This document shows positions 8,220 to 19,519 of a stretch of DNA of 64,000 nt, one piece after another (within the stretch, counting starts at the first letter, position 1; each line of letters opens with the position of its first letter). The position numbers and the translations under genes are program-made. The notes under the pieces are model-generated. The model was not told the origin of the DNA, made no database searches, and saw only the letters and a list, made by a program, of their open reading frames with translations. This DNA is from Burkholderia gladioli (GTDB lineage: Bacteria > Pseudomonadota > Gammaproteobacteria > Burkholderiales > Burkholderiaceae), in assembly GCF_000959725.1 (NCBI RefSeq), contig NZ_CP009323.1:1426001-1490000 (forward strand), given 5' to 3'.

Positions 8220-9059
8220 TCACTCGACCTTCACGCCCTCCAGTTCGGGTTTGGCGGGCGGATAGGCCAGCTTCATGGCGGTCAGCTCGCGCAGCAGCAG
8301 CTCGGCGACCATCACGTTGCGATGCGTCTTGGAATCGGCCGGGATCACGTACCACGGCGCATGCGGCGCCGAGGTGGCGGCCAGCGCGTCGCGATAGGCG
8401 ATCTGGTAGGCGTCCCAGTACTTGCGCGCCTCGAGATCGGAGACGTCGAACTTCCAGTGCTTGTTCGGATCGTCGATGCGCGACTGCAGGCGCTCGCGCT
8501 GCTCATCCTTGGAGATGTGCAGGAAGCACTTGACGATGGTGGTGCCCGATTCGTGCAGCATCTCCTCGAACTGGCGGATCTGCCGGAAGCGGCGCTCGCA
8601 TTCGGCCTTGTCGATGCTCTCCAGCACGCGCGGCACCAGCACGTCCTCGTAGTGGCTGCGGTTGAAGATGGTCAGCTCGCCGGCGGCCGGCGCCTGCGCG
8701 TGGACGCGCCAGAGGAAGTCGTGCGCCAGCTCGACCGAGGTGGGCGCCTTGAACGGCACCACCCGCAGGCCGAGCGGGTCGACCTCGTGGAACACCGCGC
8801 GCACGGTGCCGTCCTTGCCGCTGGTGTCCATGCCCTGCAGCACCAGCAGGAGGCGCTTGCGCGGCTGCGTGTGCAGCATGTCCTGCAGCGCGTCGATCTT
8901 CATCGACAGCTCGGACAGGCGCGCCCGGTCGGTATCCTTCGAGCCCGCCGAGAACGGCTTGGCGCCGGGCTCGAACCGATCGAGCTGGAACGCGGCCGCG
9001 GCCTTCTCGTCGGTGTGGAACGGCACGAGGAAATCGTCGAGCGACACTGGCTTCGCCAT
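8220..9059 (-). CDS. Polyphosphate kinase 2 (PPK2) family protein
   Basis: A 279-residue P-loop kinase that uses polyphosphate to phosphorylate nucleoside mono- or diphosphates. The Walker A motif GMDTSGKDG spans residues 76-84, with Lys82, and the second motif FNRSHYEDVLVPR (Walker B region) follows near residue 145. The start at 9059 is supported by the ribosome binding site AGGAGG seven bases upstream; the open frame continues further but without family similarity. The single-domain form of this length belongs to the PPK2 classes that prefer NDP or NMP. Which class this is cannot be settled by eye. Confidence 0.88.
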   Translation of the reverse strand: MAKPVSLDDFLVPFHTDEKAAAAFQLDRFEPGAKPFSAGSKDTDRARLSELSMKIDALQDMLHTQPRKRLLLVLQGMDTSGKDGTVRAVFHEVDPLGLRVVPFKAPTSVELAHDFLWRVHAQAPAAGELTIFNRSHYEDVLVPRVLESIDKAECERRFRQIRQFEEMLHESGTTIVKCFLHISKDEQRERLQSRIDDPNKHWKFDVSDLEARKYWDAYQIAYRDALAATSAPHAPWYVIPADSKTHRNVMVAELLLRELTAMKLAYPPAKPELEGVKVE

Positions 9060-9205
9060 CACTGCCTCCTGGAACGGGTTCGGGATGTCGCGGGCGCGGC
9101 GGGCCGGACGCTGCCGGCATGGCCGCTGCCGCGACACGAACCAACGAGCATAACGCAACGAGCCGCCGCGGACACCCGGCCCGGCAGCGGCCCGTTGAAG
9201 CGGCA

Positions 9206-9295
9206 GGCGACCCTGCGGCGGGCGATCCGGCAACCGGCAACCTCGCCGCGGTCGATCCCGCGCCCGGCGATCCGGCGGCGAACGATGCCGCAGCC
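9206..9295. repeat. Six degenerate 15-bp tandem repeats between gatB and ppk2
   Basis: Six consecutive 15-base units share the core GGCGATCC(G/C)GC: they begin at 9206, 9221, 9236, 9251, 9266 and 9281. Read on the plus strand they would encode GDPAA-like pentapeptides, but they lie between the stop of gatB and the start of the PPK2 gene on the minus strand, so they are probably intergenic. Units one, two and five are most alike. Confidence 0.6.
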
Positions 9296-9312
9296 CGTGG
9301 CCCGCCCCCGCC

Positions 9313-10788
9313 TCAGCCCAGCTTCTTCTTCAGCAGCTCGTTGACCTGGGCCGGGTTCGCCTTGCCCTTGGTCGCCTTCATCGCCTGGCCGACCAGCGCG
9401 TTGAAGGCCTTCTCCTTGCCGGCGCGGAACTCCTCGACCGACTTGGCGTTGGCCGCCAGCACCTCGTCGATGATCGCCTCCAGCGCGCCGCTGTCGGAGA
9501 TCTGCTTGAGCCCCTTGGCCTCGATGATGCGATCGGCGGCGGCTTCGTCGCCGGCCTTCTCGTCCCAGATCGCCTGGAAGATTTCCTTGGCGATCTTGTT
9601 CGAGATGGTGCCGTCGGCGATGCGCTGCAGTACCAGCGCGAGCTGGGCGGCCGACACGGGGCTGGCGTCGATCTCGATGCCCTCGCGGTTCAGCAGCGAC
9701 GACACGTCGCCCATCAGCCAGTTCGCGGCCACCTTGGCATTGGCCACGCCGGCCTTGCCCACCACCGCCTCGAAGTAGGCCGCCATCGCCTTGCTGGCGG
9801 TCAGCACCACCGCGTCATAGGGCGTCACGCCGTACTGCTCGACGAAACGCTGCTGCATCGCGGCCGGCAGCTCCGGCATCTCGCCGCGCACGCGCTCGAC
9901 CCACTTCGGGTCGATCACCACCGGCATCAGGTCCGGATCCGGGAAATAGCGGTAATCCTGCGCGTCTTCCTTGCTGCGCATCGAGCGCGTCTCGCGCTTG
10001 TCCGGATCGTAGAGGCGGGTTTCCTGCACCACCGTGCCGCCGTCCTCGATCAATTCGATCTGGCGACGCACCTCGTAGTTGATGGCGTCCTCCAGGAAGC
10101 GGAACGAGTTCAGGTTCTTGATCTCGGCGCGCGTGCCGAACTTCTCCTGCCCCAGCGGGCGCACCGAGACGTTCGCATCGCAGCGGAACGAGCCTTCCTG
10201 CATGTTGCCGTCGCAGATGCCGAGCCACATCACCAGCGCGTGCAGCGCCTTGGCATAGGCCACCGCCTCGGCGGCGCTGCGCATCTCGGGCTCGGTGACG
10301 ATCTCGAGCAGCGGCGTGCCGGCGCGGTTCAGGTCGATGCCCGTCATGCCCGCGAAGTCCTCGTGCAGCGACTTGCCGGCATCCTCTTCCAGGTGGGCGC
10401 GCGTCAGGTTGATGGTCTTCGAGTAGGCGTCCTTGCCCGCCTTCTCGTTGGCCGGCACCTGGATCGTGAGCTGGCCGCCCTGCACCACCGGGATCTCGTA
10501 CTGGCTGATCTGGTAGCCCTTGGGAAGATCCGGGTAGAAGTAATTCTTGCGCGCGAAGATGCTGCGCTGCGCCACCGTCGAGCCGAGCGCGAGGCCCAGC
10601 CGGATCGCCCGCTCCACCGCGCCGCGGTTGAGCACCGGCAGCACGCCGGGCAGGGCGAGATCGACCGCGCAGGCCTGGGTGTTGGGTTCGGCGCCGAACT
10701 GCGTCGAGGCGCCCGAGAAGATCTTCGACGCCGTCGACAATTGCGCGTGCGTCTCCAGACCGATAACGACTTCCCACTGCTGAGCCAT
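9313..10788 (-). CDS. gatB: Aspartyl/glutamyl-tRNA(Asn/Gln) amidotransferase subunit B
   Basis: A 491-residue subunit of the GatCAB complex, which converts mischarged Glu-tRNA(Gln) or Asp-tRNA(Asn) to the amidated form. The N-terminal kinase/cradle domain begins [13 protein letters not shown], the family signature, followed by the EVVIG..KIF core and the helical YqeY-like tail domain that ends near residue 490 ([11 protein letters not shown]). Full family length. It is the last gene of a gatC-gatA-gatB run, three bases after gatA. It binds the tRNA and activates the carboxyl group with ATP, while ammonia is supplied by GatA. Confidence 0.97.
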   Translation of the reverse strand: MAQQWEVVIGLETHAQLSTASKIFSGASTQFGAEPNTQACAVDLALPGVLPVLNRGAVERAIRLGLALGSTVAQRSIFARKNYFYPDLPKGYQISQYEIPVVQGGQLTIQVPANEKAGKDAYSKTINLTRAHLEEDAGKSLHEDFAGMTGIDLNRAGTPLLEIVTEPEMRSAAEAVAYAKALHALVMWLGICDGNMQEGSFRCDANVSVRPLGQEKFGTRAEIKNLNSFRFLEDAINYEVRRQIELIEDGGTVVQETRLYDPDKRETRSMRSKEDAQDYRYFPDPDLMPVVIDPKWVERVRGEMPELPAAMQQRFVEQYGVTPYDAVVLTASKAMAAYFEAVVGKAGVANAKVAANWLMGDVSSLLNREGIEIDASPVSAAQLALVLQRIADGTISNKIAKEIFQAIWDEKAGDEAAADRIIEAKGLKQISDSGALEAIIDEVLAANAKSVEEFRAGKEKAFNALVGQAMKATKGKANPAQVNELLKKKLG

Positions 10789-10791
10789 GTC

Positions 10792-12282
10792 TTACACCCC
10801 CGCCGGAACTTGCTTGTGCCAATCGGTCACGCGCTGGAACGCGTCGGCCACCTGCAGCATCCGGGCTTCGTTGAAATAGTTGCCGATGATCTGCAGGCCG
10901 ACCGGGCGGCGCGCATTGGCGCCGGCGCCGAAGCCGCAGGGCACGCTCATGCCGGGCAGGCCCGCCAGGCTCACCGACAGCGTGTAGATATCGGCCAGGT
11001 ACATCTGGACCGGATCGTCGCCCTTGGCGCCGAGGTCCCAGGCCACGCTCGGCGAGGCCGGGCCCATGATCACGTCGCACTGCTCGAAGGCGTTCTGGAA
11101 ATCCTGCGCGATGATGCGGCGGATCTTCTGCGCCTGCAGGTAGTAGGCGTCGTAGTAGCCGTGCGAAAGCACGTAGGTGCCCACCAGGATCCGGCGCTTG
11201 ACCTCGGGCCCGAAGCCCTCGGCGCGCGACTTCTTGTACATGTCGAGCAGATCGCCGTACTGGGCGGCGCGATGGCCGTAGCGCACGCCGTCGAAGCGCG
11301 ACAGGTTCGAGGAGGCCTCGGCCGGCGCGATCACGTAATAGACCGGGATCGAGAGTTCCGTCTTGGGCAGCGAGACCGGCACCAGGGTGGCGCCGAGCGC
11401 CTCGTACTGCTTGAGCGCCGCGTCGATCGCCGCGCGCACGTCCGCCGCCAGGCCTTCGCCGAAATACTCGTTCGGCAGGCCGATGCGCAGGCCCTCGAGC
11501 GGCCGGCCGGCCGACGCCTCGGGCGTCCAGGCCTGGCCGAGATGGCGGCCGAACTGCTCGTCGTCGCGCTCCAGGCTGGTGGAGTCGCGCGCGTCGAAGC
11601 CGGCCATCGCGTCGAGCAGCAGCGCGCAGTCGGCCGCGCTCTGGGCCATCGGGCCGCCCTGGTCCAGCGAGGAGGCGAAGGCGATCATGCCGTAGCGCGA
11701 CACGCGCCCGTAGGTCGGCTTGATGCCGGTCACGCCGGCGAACGAGGCCGGTTGGCGGATCGAGCCGCCGGTGTCGGTGCCGGTGGCGGCCGGCGCCAGA
11801 CGCGCGGCCACCGCCGCGGCGCTGCCGCCCGAGCTGCCGCCCGGCACGGCCAGGGTGTCCCAGGGGTTCTTGACGGCGCCGAAGGCCGAGTTCTCGTTGG
11901 ACGAGCCCATCGCGAACTCGTCCATGTTGGTCTTGCCGAGCGTCACCATGCCGGCCGCGGCGAGCCGCTCGACCACGGTGGCGTCGAACGGGCTGGTGTA
12001 GTTCGCCAGCATCTTCGAGCCGGCCGTGGAGCGCCAGCCGCGCGTGACGAACACGTCCTTGTGGGCGATCGGCAGGCCGGCCAGCGGGCCGGCGGTGCCG
12101 GCCGCGCGCGCGGCGTCGGCGGCGCGCGCCTGGGCCAGGGTGAGATCGGGATCGACGTGGACGAACGCGTTGAGCTCGCGCGCCGCGTCGATGCGTTGCA
12201 GGTAGAGCTGCGCGAGCTCGACGGCCGAGGTTTGGCCGGCGTCGAGCGCGGCGCGCAGTTCGGTCAGGCTGTTGGCATGCAT
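10792..12282 (-). CDS. gatA: Aspartyl/glutamyl-tRNA(Asn/Gln) amidotransferase subunit A
   Basis: A 496-residue amidase-signature protein that hydrolyses glutamine and channels ammonia to GatB. The Ser-cisSer-Lys triad is visible as Lys75 (AHKD), Ser150 in VPGGSSGGS, and Ser174 in [10 protein letters not shown]. The length matches the family. The ATG at 12282 has no obvious Shine-Dalgarno sequence; the stretch before it is pyrimidine-rich, so expression may rely on coupling with gatC 70 bases upstream. Middle gene of gatCAB. Confidence 0.97.
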   Translation of the reverse strand: MHANSLTELRAALDAGQTSAVELAQLYLQRIDAARELNAFVHVDPDLTLAQARAADAARAAGTAGPLAGLPIAHKDVFVTRGWRSTAGSKMLANYTSPFDATVVERLAAAGMVTLGKTNMDEFAMGSSNENSAFGAVKNPWDTLAVPGGSSGGSAAAVAARLAPAATGTDTGGSIRQPASFAGVTGIKPTYGRVSRYGMIAFASSLDQGGPMAQSAADCALLLDAMAGFDARDSTSLERDDEQFGRHLGQAWTPEASAGRPLEGLRIGLPNEYFGEGLAADVRAAIDAALKQYEALGATLVPVSLPKTELSIPVYYVIAPAEASSNLSRFDGVRYGHRAAQYGDLLDMYKKSRAEGFGPEVKRRILVGTYVLSHGYYDAYYLQAQKIRRIIAQDFQNAFEQCDVIMGPASPSVAWDLGAKGDDPVQMYLADIYTLSVSLAGLPGMSVPCGFGAGANARRPVGLQIIGNYFNEARMLQVADAFQRVTDWHKQVPAGV

Positions 12283-12352
12283 TGCTGGAGGATTCCTGGA
12301 TTCTTGAGCGAGCGCGGCGAGCCGCGATCCCGGGCCGGGCGGGCCGGCCTTG

Positions 12353-12652
12353 TTATTCGATCACCTTCGGCACCAGGAACAGGCCTTCCTGGACGGCGGG
12401 CGCCGGGCGCTGGTTCTCGTCGCGATTCACGTGCTCGGTCACGACGTCCTCGCGCAGGCGCTGCGCCACGTCCTGGATCTGCTCGATCGGGTGCGCGAGC
12501 GGCGCGATGCCGGTCGTGTCGACGGCGCGCATCTGCTCGACCAGGCCGAAGAAGTCGTTGAGCTGGGCGAGCGTGTGCTCGGCCTCGGCGTCGGCTATCT
12601 CGAGCCGCGCGAGGTGCGCGATGCGTTTCACATCGTTCAGGGTCAAAGCCAT
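12353..12652 (-). CDS. gatC: Aspartyl/glutamyl-tRNA(Asn/Gln) amidotransferase subunit C
   Basis: A 99-residue small subunit that wraps around GatA and GatB and stabilises the complex. Starts [19 protein letters not shown], the typical GatC opening; the frame extends 12 codons further up but the internal ATG gives the normal length. First gene of the gatCAB operon, transcribed away from mreB. Confidence 0.95.
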   Translation of the reverse strand: MALTLNDVKRIAHLARLEIADAEAEHTLAQLNDFFGLVEQMRAVDTTGIAPLAHPIEQIQDVAQRLREDVVTEHVNRDENQRPAPAVQEGLFLVPKVIE

Positions 12653-13043
12653 GCGTTTCACCGGAAAAACTGGGCTGGTGCGGCGCACCGGAAGCCGCGC
12701 CGCGACAGGGGGTTGGAGGACTCGTTCGAACCCTCAAAAAGCGGGGACGAAGCGGTGAATTGACGGTCCGTTTGGGTTCAAATACCCGGAAATTATAAGG
12801 TATCATTACGCGTTCGACCCAGCCCCGGACCGTCCCTCCCGCACGGCTTACCGTTAGCTGCAAGCCGGCTGTCATCAGCCCCGCCTGCCGCGCGGCTCGC
12901 GCGACGGCCCCGGTAGCTTTCACACGCAGCTTCGCGTTCCCGAGGCGGCCGCTCCCGCCCGATCCGAGGCTGTTATTTTTTCCGCCGCCACCCCAGCGCG
13001 CCAACACGGCCCGGGGTCGGCCCAGAGCGAGACAGGATTCTGA
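12653..13043. promoter_or_regulatory. Divergent gatCAB / mreB control region
   Basis: This 391-base gap holds the promoters of two essential operons. On the minus strand TATAAT (complement of 12792-12797) is a perfect -10 box for gatC. On the plus strand TTGGGT (12772-12777), a 16-base spacer and TATAAG (12794-12799) is a possible mreB promoter overlapping it. The rest, 12800-13030, is GC-rich leader without any gene I can support. Confidence 0.4.
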
Positions 13044-14087
<1,044 letters not shown>

Positions 14088-14265
14088 ATCCGGGCCCGGG
14101 CCGCGTCGTCGGGCGACGCGCGCGGCCCATGCCGGCGGGCGCCCGCCCCCGGCAGCAGTCACCGACGACGCACGCGCGACGCGCCGGCTTGGCAAGATCA
14201 GCCGAACCGCCGCGCGTTTTTCGCGTCTGAGGATCATTTAACCGATCAAGCGCCCGGCGCCGACC

Positions 14266-15366
14266 ATGGAATACAGTCCGCCGCCCCTCTTCAAGCAAGG
14301 TCCTTCCGCGCTCGCGCGGCTGATCTTCTTCGTCGCGCTGGCGATCGCGCTCCTCGTCTCGGATGCGCGCTTCAGTACGCTCGAAATCGTCCGGGGCATC
14401 CTGGGCACCGCGCTGTTCCCGCTGCAACGGGCCGCGCTGGTGCCGCGCGACCTGTTCATGGGCGCCGCCGACCTCGCCGCCACCAATGCCTCGCTGCGCC
14501 ACGACAACCAGCAGCTGCGCGAGCGCAATCTGGCGCTGTCGCTGCAGGCCAACCAGGCCGGCCAGCTGATGTCCGACAACGCGCACCTGCGCGCCGTGCT
14601 GGGCCTGCGCGCGCGGATCGCCGCCCAGTCCACCCCGGTCGAGATCCAGTACGACACCAGCGATCCGTTCTCGCAGAAGGTGGTGATCGGCCACGGCTCG
14701 CACGACGACATCCAGAACGGCGCGCCGGTGGTGACCGAGGACGGCGTGGTCGGCCAGGTCACGCGCGTGTTCCCGCTGCAGTCCGAGATCACCCTGATCA
14801 CCGATCGCGACCTGGCGATTCCCGTGCAGGTGCTGCGCACCGGGCTGCGCAGCGTGATCTACGGCACCCCGAAGGGCGATTCGCTGGACCTGCGCTTCGT
14901 GCCGACCAGCGCCGACCTGATGGTGGGCGACGAGCTGGTGACCAGCGGCCTGGACGGCACCTACCCGCCGGGCCTGCCGGTGGCCAAGGTGGTGCGGATC
15001 GACAAGCTGGCCGACACCGCCTTCGCGCACGTGGTCTGCATGCCGGTGGCGGCGGTGCGCGGCGCGCGCGAGATGCTGGTGCTGCACTACCAGAACGACG
15101 TGCCGCCGCGCCCGGTCGACCCGGACGCGGACAAGAACGCCAAGGGCAAGAAGGGCGCGAAGGCCGCCGACAAGGGCAAGGGCGCGGCGCCCGCCGCCGC
15201 CGGCGAGAAGCCGGCCGCCACCGCGCCGGCGCCGGCCCAGGCCGCGCCGGCAGCGAAGAACGGCCGCCCCGCGCCCGCCGCGAAGCCGGCGGCCACCACG
15301 CAGCCCGCCCCGCAAGCCACCCAGCAGGCCCCGGCCGCCGCGCCGTCCCGGGGAACGCAGCCATGA
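14266..15366 (+). CDS. mreC: Rod shape-determining protein MreC
   Basis: A 366-residue bitopic inner-membrane protein of the elongasome that activates PBP2. It has a short cytoplasmic tail, one membrane segment near residues 20-40, a periplasmic coiled coil near 65-105 (NQQLRERNLALSLQ), then the two beta-barrel MreC domain to about residue 280. The final 80 residues are a Lys/Ala/Pro-rich low-complexity tail (KNAKGKKGAKAADKGKG and repeats of AAPA), an extension seen in Burkholderiales but absent from E. coli MreC. Stop overlaps mreD start (ATGA). Confidence 0.95.
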   Translation: MEYSPPPLFKQGPSALARLIFFVALAIALLVSDARFSTLEIVRGILGTALFPLQRAALVPRDLFMGAADLAATNASLRHDNQQLRERNLALSLQANQAGQLMSDNAHLRAVLGLRARIAAQSTPVEIQYDTSDPFSQKVVIGHGSHDDIQNGAPVVTEDGVVGQVTRVFPLQSEITLITDRDLAIPVQVLRTGLRSVIYGTPKGDSLDLRFVPTSADLMVGDELVTSGLDGTYPPGLPVAKVVRIDKLADTAFAHVVCMPVAAVRGAREMLVLHYQNDVPPRPVDPDADKNAKGKKGAKAADKGKGAAPAAAGEKPAATAPAPAQAAPAAKNGRPAPAAKPAATTQPAPQATQQAPAAAPSRGTQP

Positions 15367-15875
15367 GCCGCCCGCAATACATCCTGCAGCCGGTCAACCC
15401 GACCTTCATCGTCTTCAGCCTGGCGGTCGCCTTCCTGCTGAACCTGATGCCCTGGGGCCGGCTGCCCGGCGTGCCCGACTTCGTGGCCCTGGTGCTGCTG
15501 TTCTGGAACATCCACCAGCCGCGCAAGGTCGGCATGGGCGTGGCCTTCCTGCTCGGCATCCTGATGGACGTGCACGACGCCGGCCTGCTCGGCGAGCACG
15601 CGCTGGCCTACACGCTGCTGTCCTACGGCGCGATCACGATCCACCGCCGCGTGCTGTGGCTCTCGCTCGGCGTGCAGATGTTCTATGTCGCGCCGCTGCT
15701 GGTGCTGGCCCAGCTGGTGCCGTTCGTGATCCGCCTGATCATGGGCGCCGCCTTCCCCGGCTGGAGCTATATGGTCGACGGCTTCGTGGAGGCCGTGCTG
15801 TGGCCGGTCGCCAGCCTCCTGCTGTTGATGCCGCAACGCCGCCCGGTCGATCCGGACGACACGCGGCCGATCTGA
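15363..15875 (+). CDS. mreD: Rod shape-determining protein MreD
   Basis: A 170-residue integral membrane protein with about five hydrophobic segments and the family features VPDFVALVLLFW and GILMDVHD (the conserved G-x-L-x-D). It works with MreC to regulate PBP2-RodA. Four-base overlap with mreC implies translational coupling. A 133-base gap follows before mrdA. Confidence 0.93.
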   Translation: MSRPQYILQPVNPTFIVFSLAVAFLLNLMPWGRLPGVPDFVALVLLFWNIHQPRKVGMGVAFLLGILMDVHDAGLLGEHALAYTLLSYGAITIHRRVLWLSLGVQMFYVAPLLVLAQLVPFVIRLIMGAAFPGWSYMVDGFVEAVLWPVASLLLLMPQRRPVDPDDTRPI

Positions 15876-16008
15876 GCCGCCCCGGCCGCCTCATGTCGAG
15901 CGCCCCGCTTCCATCCTCCCCGGCGCCGCTCGCCGCCGTTGCCCTGCCGGCCGCGATGCCGGCCCGGGCGTCGGCCGCCGTCCTGCCCCCGCTTTTCCCC
16001 GATTCCGC

Positions 16009-18304
16009 ATGACCGAATTCAAGGACACCCAGCAGCAGCTCTCGAAGTTCCGCCTGCGCGTCGCGGCGGCGGGCGTGTTCGTGTTCGTCTGCTTCGGGCT
16101 GCTGGCCACGCGCTTCTTCTACCTGCAGGTCTGGCAGCACGGCAAGTACGCGCTGCAGGCCGACGAGAACCGCATCTCGGTGGCGCCGATCGTGCCGAAC
16201 CGCGGCATCATCACCGACCGCAACGGCGTGGTGCTGGCGCGCAACTACTCGGCCTACACGCTCGAGATCACGCCCTCGAAGCTGACCGACACGCTCGACA
16301 ACACCATCAACGCGCTCTCCGAGGTGGTGCCGATCGACGCGCGCGACCGGCGCCGCTTCAAGAAGCTGCAGGAGGACTCGAAGAACTTCGAGAGCCTGCC
16401 GATCCGCACCCGCCTGACCGACGAGGAAGTCGCGCGCTTCACCGCGCAGCGCTGGCGCTTCCCCGGCGTCGAGGTGCGCGCGCGGCTGTTCCGCCAGTAC
16501 CCGCTGGGCCCCACGGCCGCGCACGTGATCGGCTACATCGGCCGGATCTCGAAGCGCGACCAGGACAAGATCGACGCGATGAGCGACGAGAACGACAGCG
16601 ATCCCGAGCATTACGATCCGCGTCGCGACGCCAACAACTACAAGGGCACCGACTACATCGGCAAGATCGGCGTCGAGCAGAGCTACGAGACCGACCTGCA
16701 CGGCATCACCGGCTTCGAGGAAGTCGAGGTGACCGCCGGCGGGCGCCCGGTGCGCACGCTCTCGCGCACCCAGGCCACGCCCGGCAACAACCTGGTGCTG
16801 TCGCTCGACATCGGCCTGCAGCAGGTGGCCGAGCAGGCCTTCGCCGGCAAGCGCGGCGCGCTGGTGGCGATCGAGCCGGCCACCGGCGACGTGCTGGCCT
16901 TCGTGTCCTCGCCGAGCTTCGATCCCAACTCCTTCGTGGACGGCATCGACCAGCAGACCTGGGACGAGCTCAACAACTCGCCCGACAAGCCGCTGCTGAA
17001 CCGCCCGCTGCACGGCACCTACCCGCCCGGCTCGACCTACAAGCCCTTCATGGCGCTGGCCGGCCTGGAGCTGGGCAAGCGCACGCCGGGCTGGGGCTTC
17101 CAGGATCCCGGCTACTTCACCTTCGGCGGCCACACCTTCCGCAACGACGTGCGCTCGGGCCAGGGCTGGGTGGACATGAACCGCGCCATCATGGTGTCGA
17201 ACGACACCTATTTCTACATGCTGGCGCGCGACCTGGGCGTGACCAACATCGCCAACTTCATGAAGCCGTTCGGCTTCGGCCAGATCACCGGCATCGACAT
17301 CCAGGGCGAGGCGCGCGGCGTGCTGCCCTCGCCGGAGTGGAAGAAGAAGACCTTCCGCAAGCCGGCGCTGCAGAAGTGGTACGACGGCGAGACCATCAGC
17401 CTGGGGATCGGCCAGGGCTACAACTCCTTCACGATCCTGCAGCTGGCGCACGCGATGGCCACGCTGGCCGACAACGGCGTGGTGATGAAGCCCCACCTGG
17501 TCAAGGAGATCGAGAACCCGATCACCCGCGAGCGGCACCTGACGGTGCCCAAGGAAAGCGAGGTGATCCCGCTCAAGCAGGCCGACATCGACGTGGTCAA
17601 GCGCGGCCTGGAAAACGTGATCGAGAACCCGTCCGGCACCGCCTACAAGATCTTCCGCGGCGCGGCCTACACGGCGGCCGGCAAGACCGGCACGGCCCAG
17701 GTGTTCTCGCTGCAGGGCGCCAACTACCACGGCCACCTGCTGGCCGAGCACCTGCGCGACCACGCGCTGTTCACCGCCTACGCGCCGGCCGACCACCCGA
17801 AGATCGCGCTCGCGCTGATCGTCGAGAACGGCGGCTGGGGCGCGCAGTCGGCCGGCCCGATCGCGCGCAAGGTGCTGGACTTCTACCTGGTCGATCGCCA
17901 GAACCCGGGCAGCGAGGCCGCCGCGGTGGCCGCCGCCGCCTCGGCGACCGAGCCGGTCAGCGCGCCGGTGGTGGGCGACACCACGCGGCCGGTGGAGATC
18001 GCGGCAGGCTTCACGGCGCTCCCGCAGCCGGTGCCGCCCGCGGCCAGCGGCGCGCAGGCCGCCTCGGCCCCGCCGGCTCCGGCGCGGCCGCCCCGGGCAG
18101 CCCGGCGCCTCCAGCACCGGCGAAACCGCCGACGGCGCCTCGCCCGAACCCGCCAGCGCCGCGAGCGCGGCCCAGATGCGGCGCCTGCCGCGCAAGCCGC
18201 ACCGCGCCCCCGCCAACGACCCGGCCGCGCCGCCCGCCCCGGCGGCCGCGCGCGACGGGCAGCGCGGCACCCGCCGGCCCGCCGCGGCCGGCACCGACGA
18301 ATGA
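16009..18304 (+). CDS. mrdA: Penicillin-binding protein 2 (elongation transpeptidase), C-terminal tail frame-shifted
   Basis: PBP2 is the class B transpeptidase that cross-links lateral-wall peptidoglycan with RodA. One membrane anchor lies near residues 25-45, then the dimerisation domain, then the transpeptidase with S342-T-Y-K345, S397-N-D399 and K559-T-G561, all intact. The catalytic part ends near residue 630; a low-complexity Ala/Pro tail follows. The frame used by the catalytic domain has no stop and runs straight into rodA. The expected stop, TGA at 18302-18304, lies in the +1 frame, where the last 65 or so codons read like normal tail (for example ASPEPASAASAAQMRRLPRKP). One inserted or two deleted bases between about 18055 and 18115 would explain this. 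The end given assumes that correction. Confidence 0.88.
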
Positions 18305-18315
18305 CGGAGATAGGC

Positions 18316-19464
18316 ATGCAATTCGACAAGCGCGCCTGGCTCGACAAGGCAAAGCAGATGTTCGCGGGCTTCGACCGCCCGCTCGCGCTGATCGTGTTCC
18401 TGCTGCTCTGCGTCGGGATCGTCACGCTCTACAGCGCGACCATCGACATGCCGGGCCGGGTCGAGGACCAGCTGCGCAACATCATGCTGACCTTCGTGCT
18501 GATGTGGATCATCGCGAACATCCCGCCGCAGACGCTGATGCGCTTCGCGGTGCCGCTCTATACCTTCGGCGTCGCGCTGCTGGTGGCGGTGGCGCTGTTC
18601 GGGATGACCAAGAAGGGGGCCAAGCGCTGGCTCAACGTCGGCGTGGTGATCCAGCCCTCGGAGATCCTCAAGATCGCCACCCCGCTGATGCTGGCCTGGT
18701 ACTACCAGCGGCGCGAGGGCAATATCCGCTGGTACGACTACCTGGTGGCCTTCGCGATCCTGCTGGTGCCGGTCGGCCTGATCGCCAAGCAGCCCGACCT
18801 GGGCACCGCGATGCTGGTGTTCGCGGCGGGCCTGTTCGTGATCTACCTGGCGGGGCTGTCGTTCAAGCTGATCGTGCCGGTGCTGATGGCCGGCGTGATC
18901 GCGGTGGCCGCGATCGCTACCTTCGAGGACAAGATCTGCCAGCCGCAGGTGGTCTGGCCGTTGATGCACGACTACCAGAAGCACCGCGTCTGCACCCTGC
19001 TCGACCCGACCTCGGACCCGCTCGGCAAGGGCTTCCACACCATCCAGGCGGTGATCGCGATCGGCTCGGGCGGCCCGGTCGGCAAGGGCTACCTGAAGGG
19101 CACCCAGGCCCACCTCGAGTTCATCCCCGAGAAGCACACCGACTTCATCTTCGCGGTCTATTCCGAGGAATTCGGGCTGGTGGGCGGGCTGGTGCTGCTC
19201 ACGCTCTACATGGTGCTGATCGCGCGCGGGCTCTATATCGCCGCGCAGGGTTCGACGCTGTTCGGGCGCCTCTTGGCCGGCTCGCTGTCGCTGGGCTTCT
19301 TCACCTATGCCTTCGTCAACGTGGGCATGGTCAGCGGCGTGCTGCCGGTGGTCGGCGTGCCGCTGCCCTTCATGAGCTACGGCGGCACCGCGCTGATCAC
19401 GCTGGGCGTCGCCACCGGGCTGATCATGAGCGTCGGGCGGCAGAAGCGGCTGATGAAATCGTAG
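18316..19464 (+). CDS. rodA: Peptidoglycan glycosyltransferase RodA
   Basis: A SEDS-family membrane glycosyltransferase that polymerises lipid II in the elongasome, paired with PBP2. About 382 residues from the ATG at 18316 (MQFDKRAW), which follows GGAG at 18305-18308; an ATG at 18301 would add five residues. It has about 10 membrane segments, the large periplasmic loop containing the segment WPLMHDYQKHRV, then GSGGPVGKGYLKGTQ and the C-terminal PLPFMSYGGTALI signature. Ends with basic KRLMKS. Same frame as the preceding mrdA in this sequence (see mrdA). Confidence 0.95.
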   Translation: MQFDKRAWLDKAKQMFAGFDRPLALIVFLLLCVGIVTLYSATIDMPGRVEDQLRNIMLTFVLMWIIANIPPQTLMRFAVPLYTFGVALLVAVALFGMTKKGAKRWLNVGVVIQPSEILKIATPLMLAWYYQRREGNIRWYDYLVAFAILLVPVGLIAKQPDLGTAMLVFAAGLFVIYLAGLSFKLIVPVLMAGVIAVAAIATFEDKICQPQVVWPLMHDYQKHRVCTLLDPTSDPLGKGFHTIQAVIAIGSGGPVGKGYLKGTQAHLEFIPEKHTDFIFAVYSEEFGLVGGLVLLTLYMVLIARGLYIAAQGSTLFGRLLAGSLSLGFFTYAFVNVGMVSGVLPVVGVPLPFMSYGGTALITLGVATGLIMSVGRQKRLMKS

Positions 19465-19519
19465 CGGCCGCGGCCGCCACGACTCTGCTTCGATCAAGCG
19501 GCGCTGCGGCGCCGCTTTG

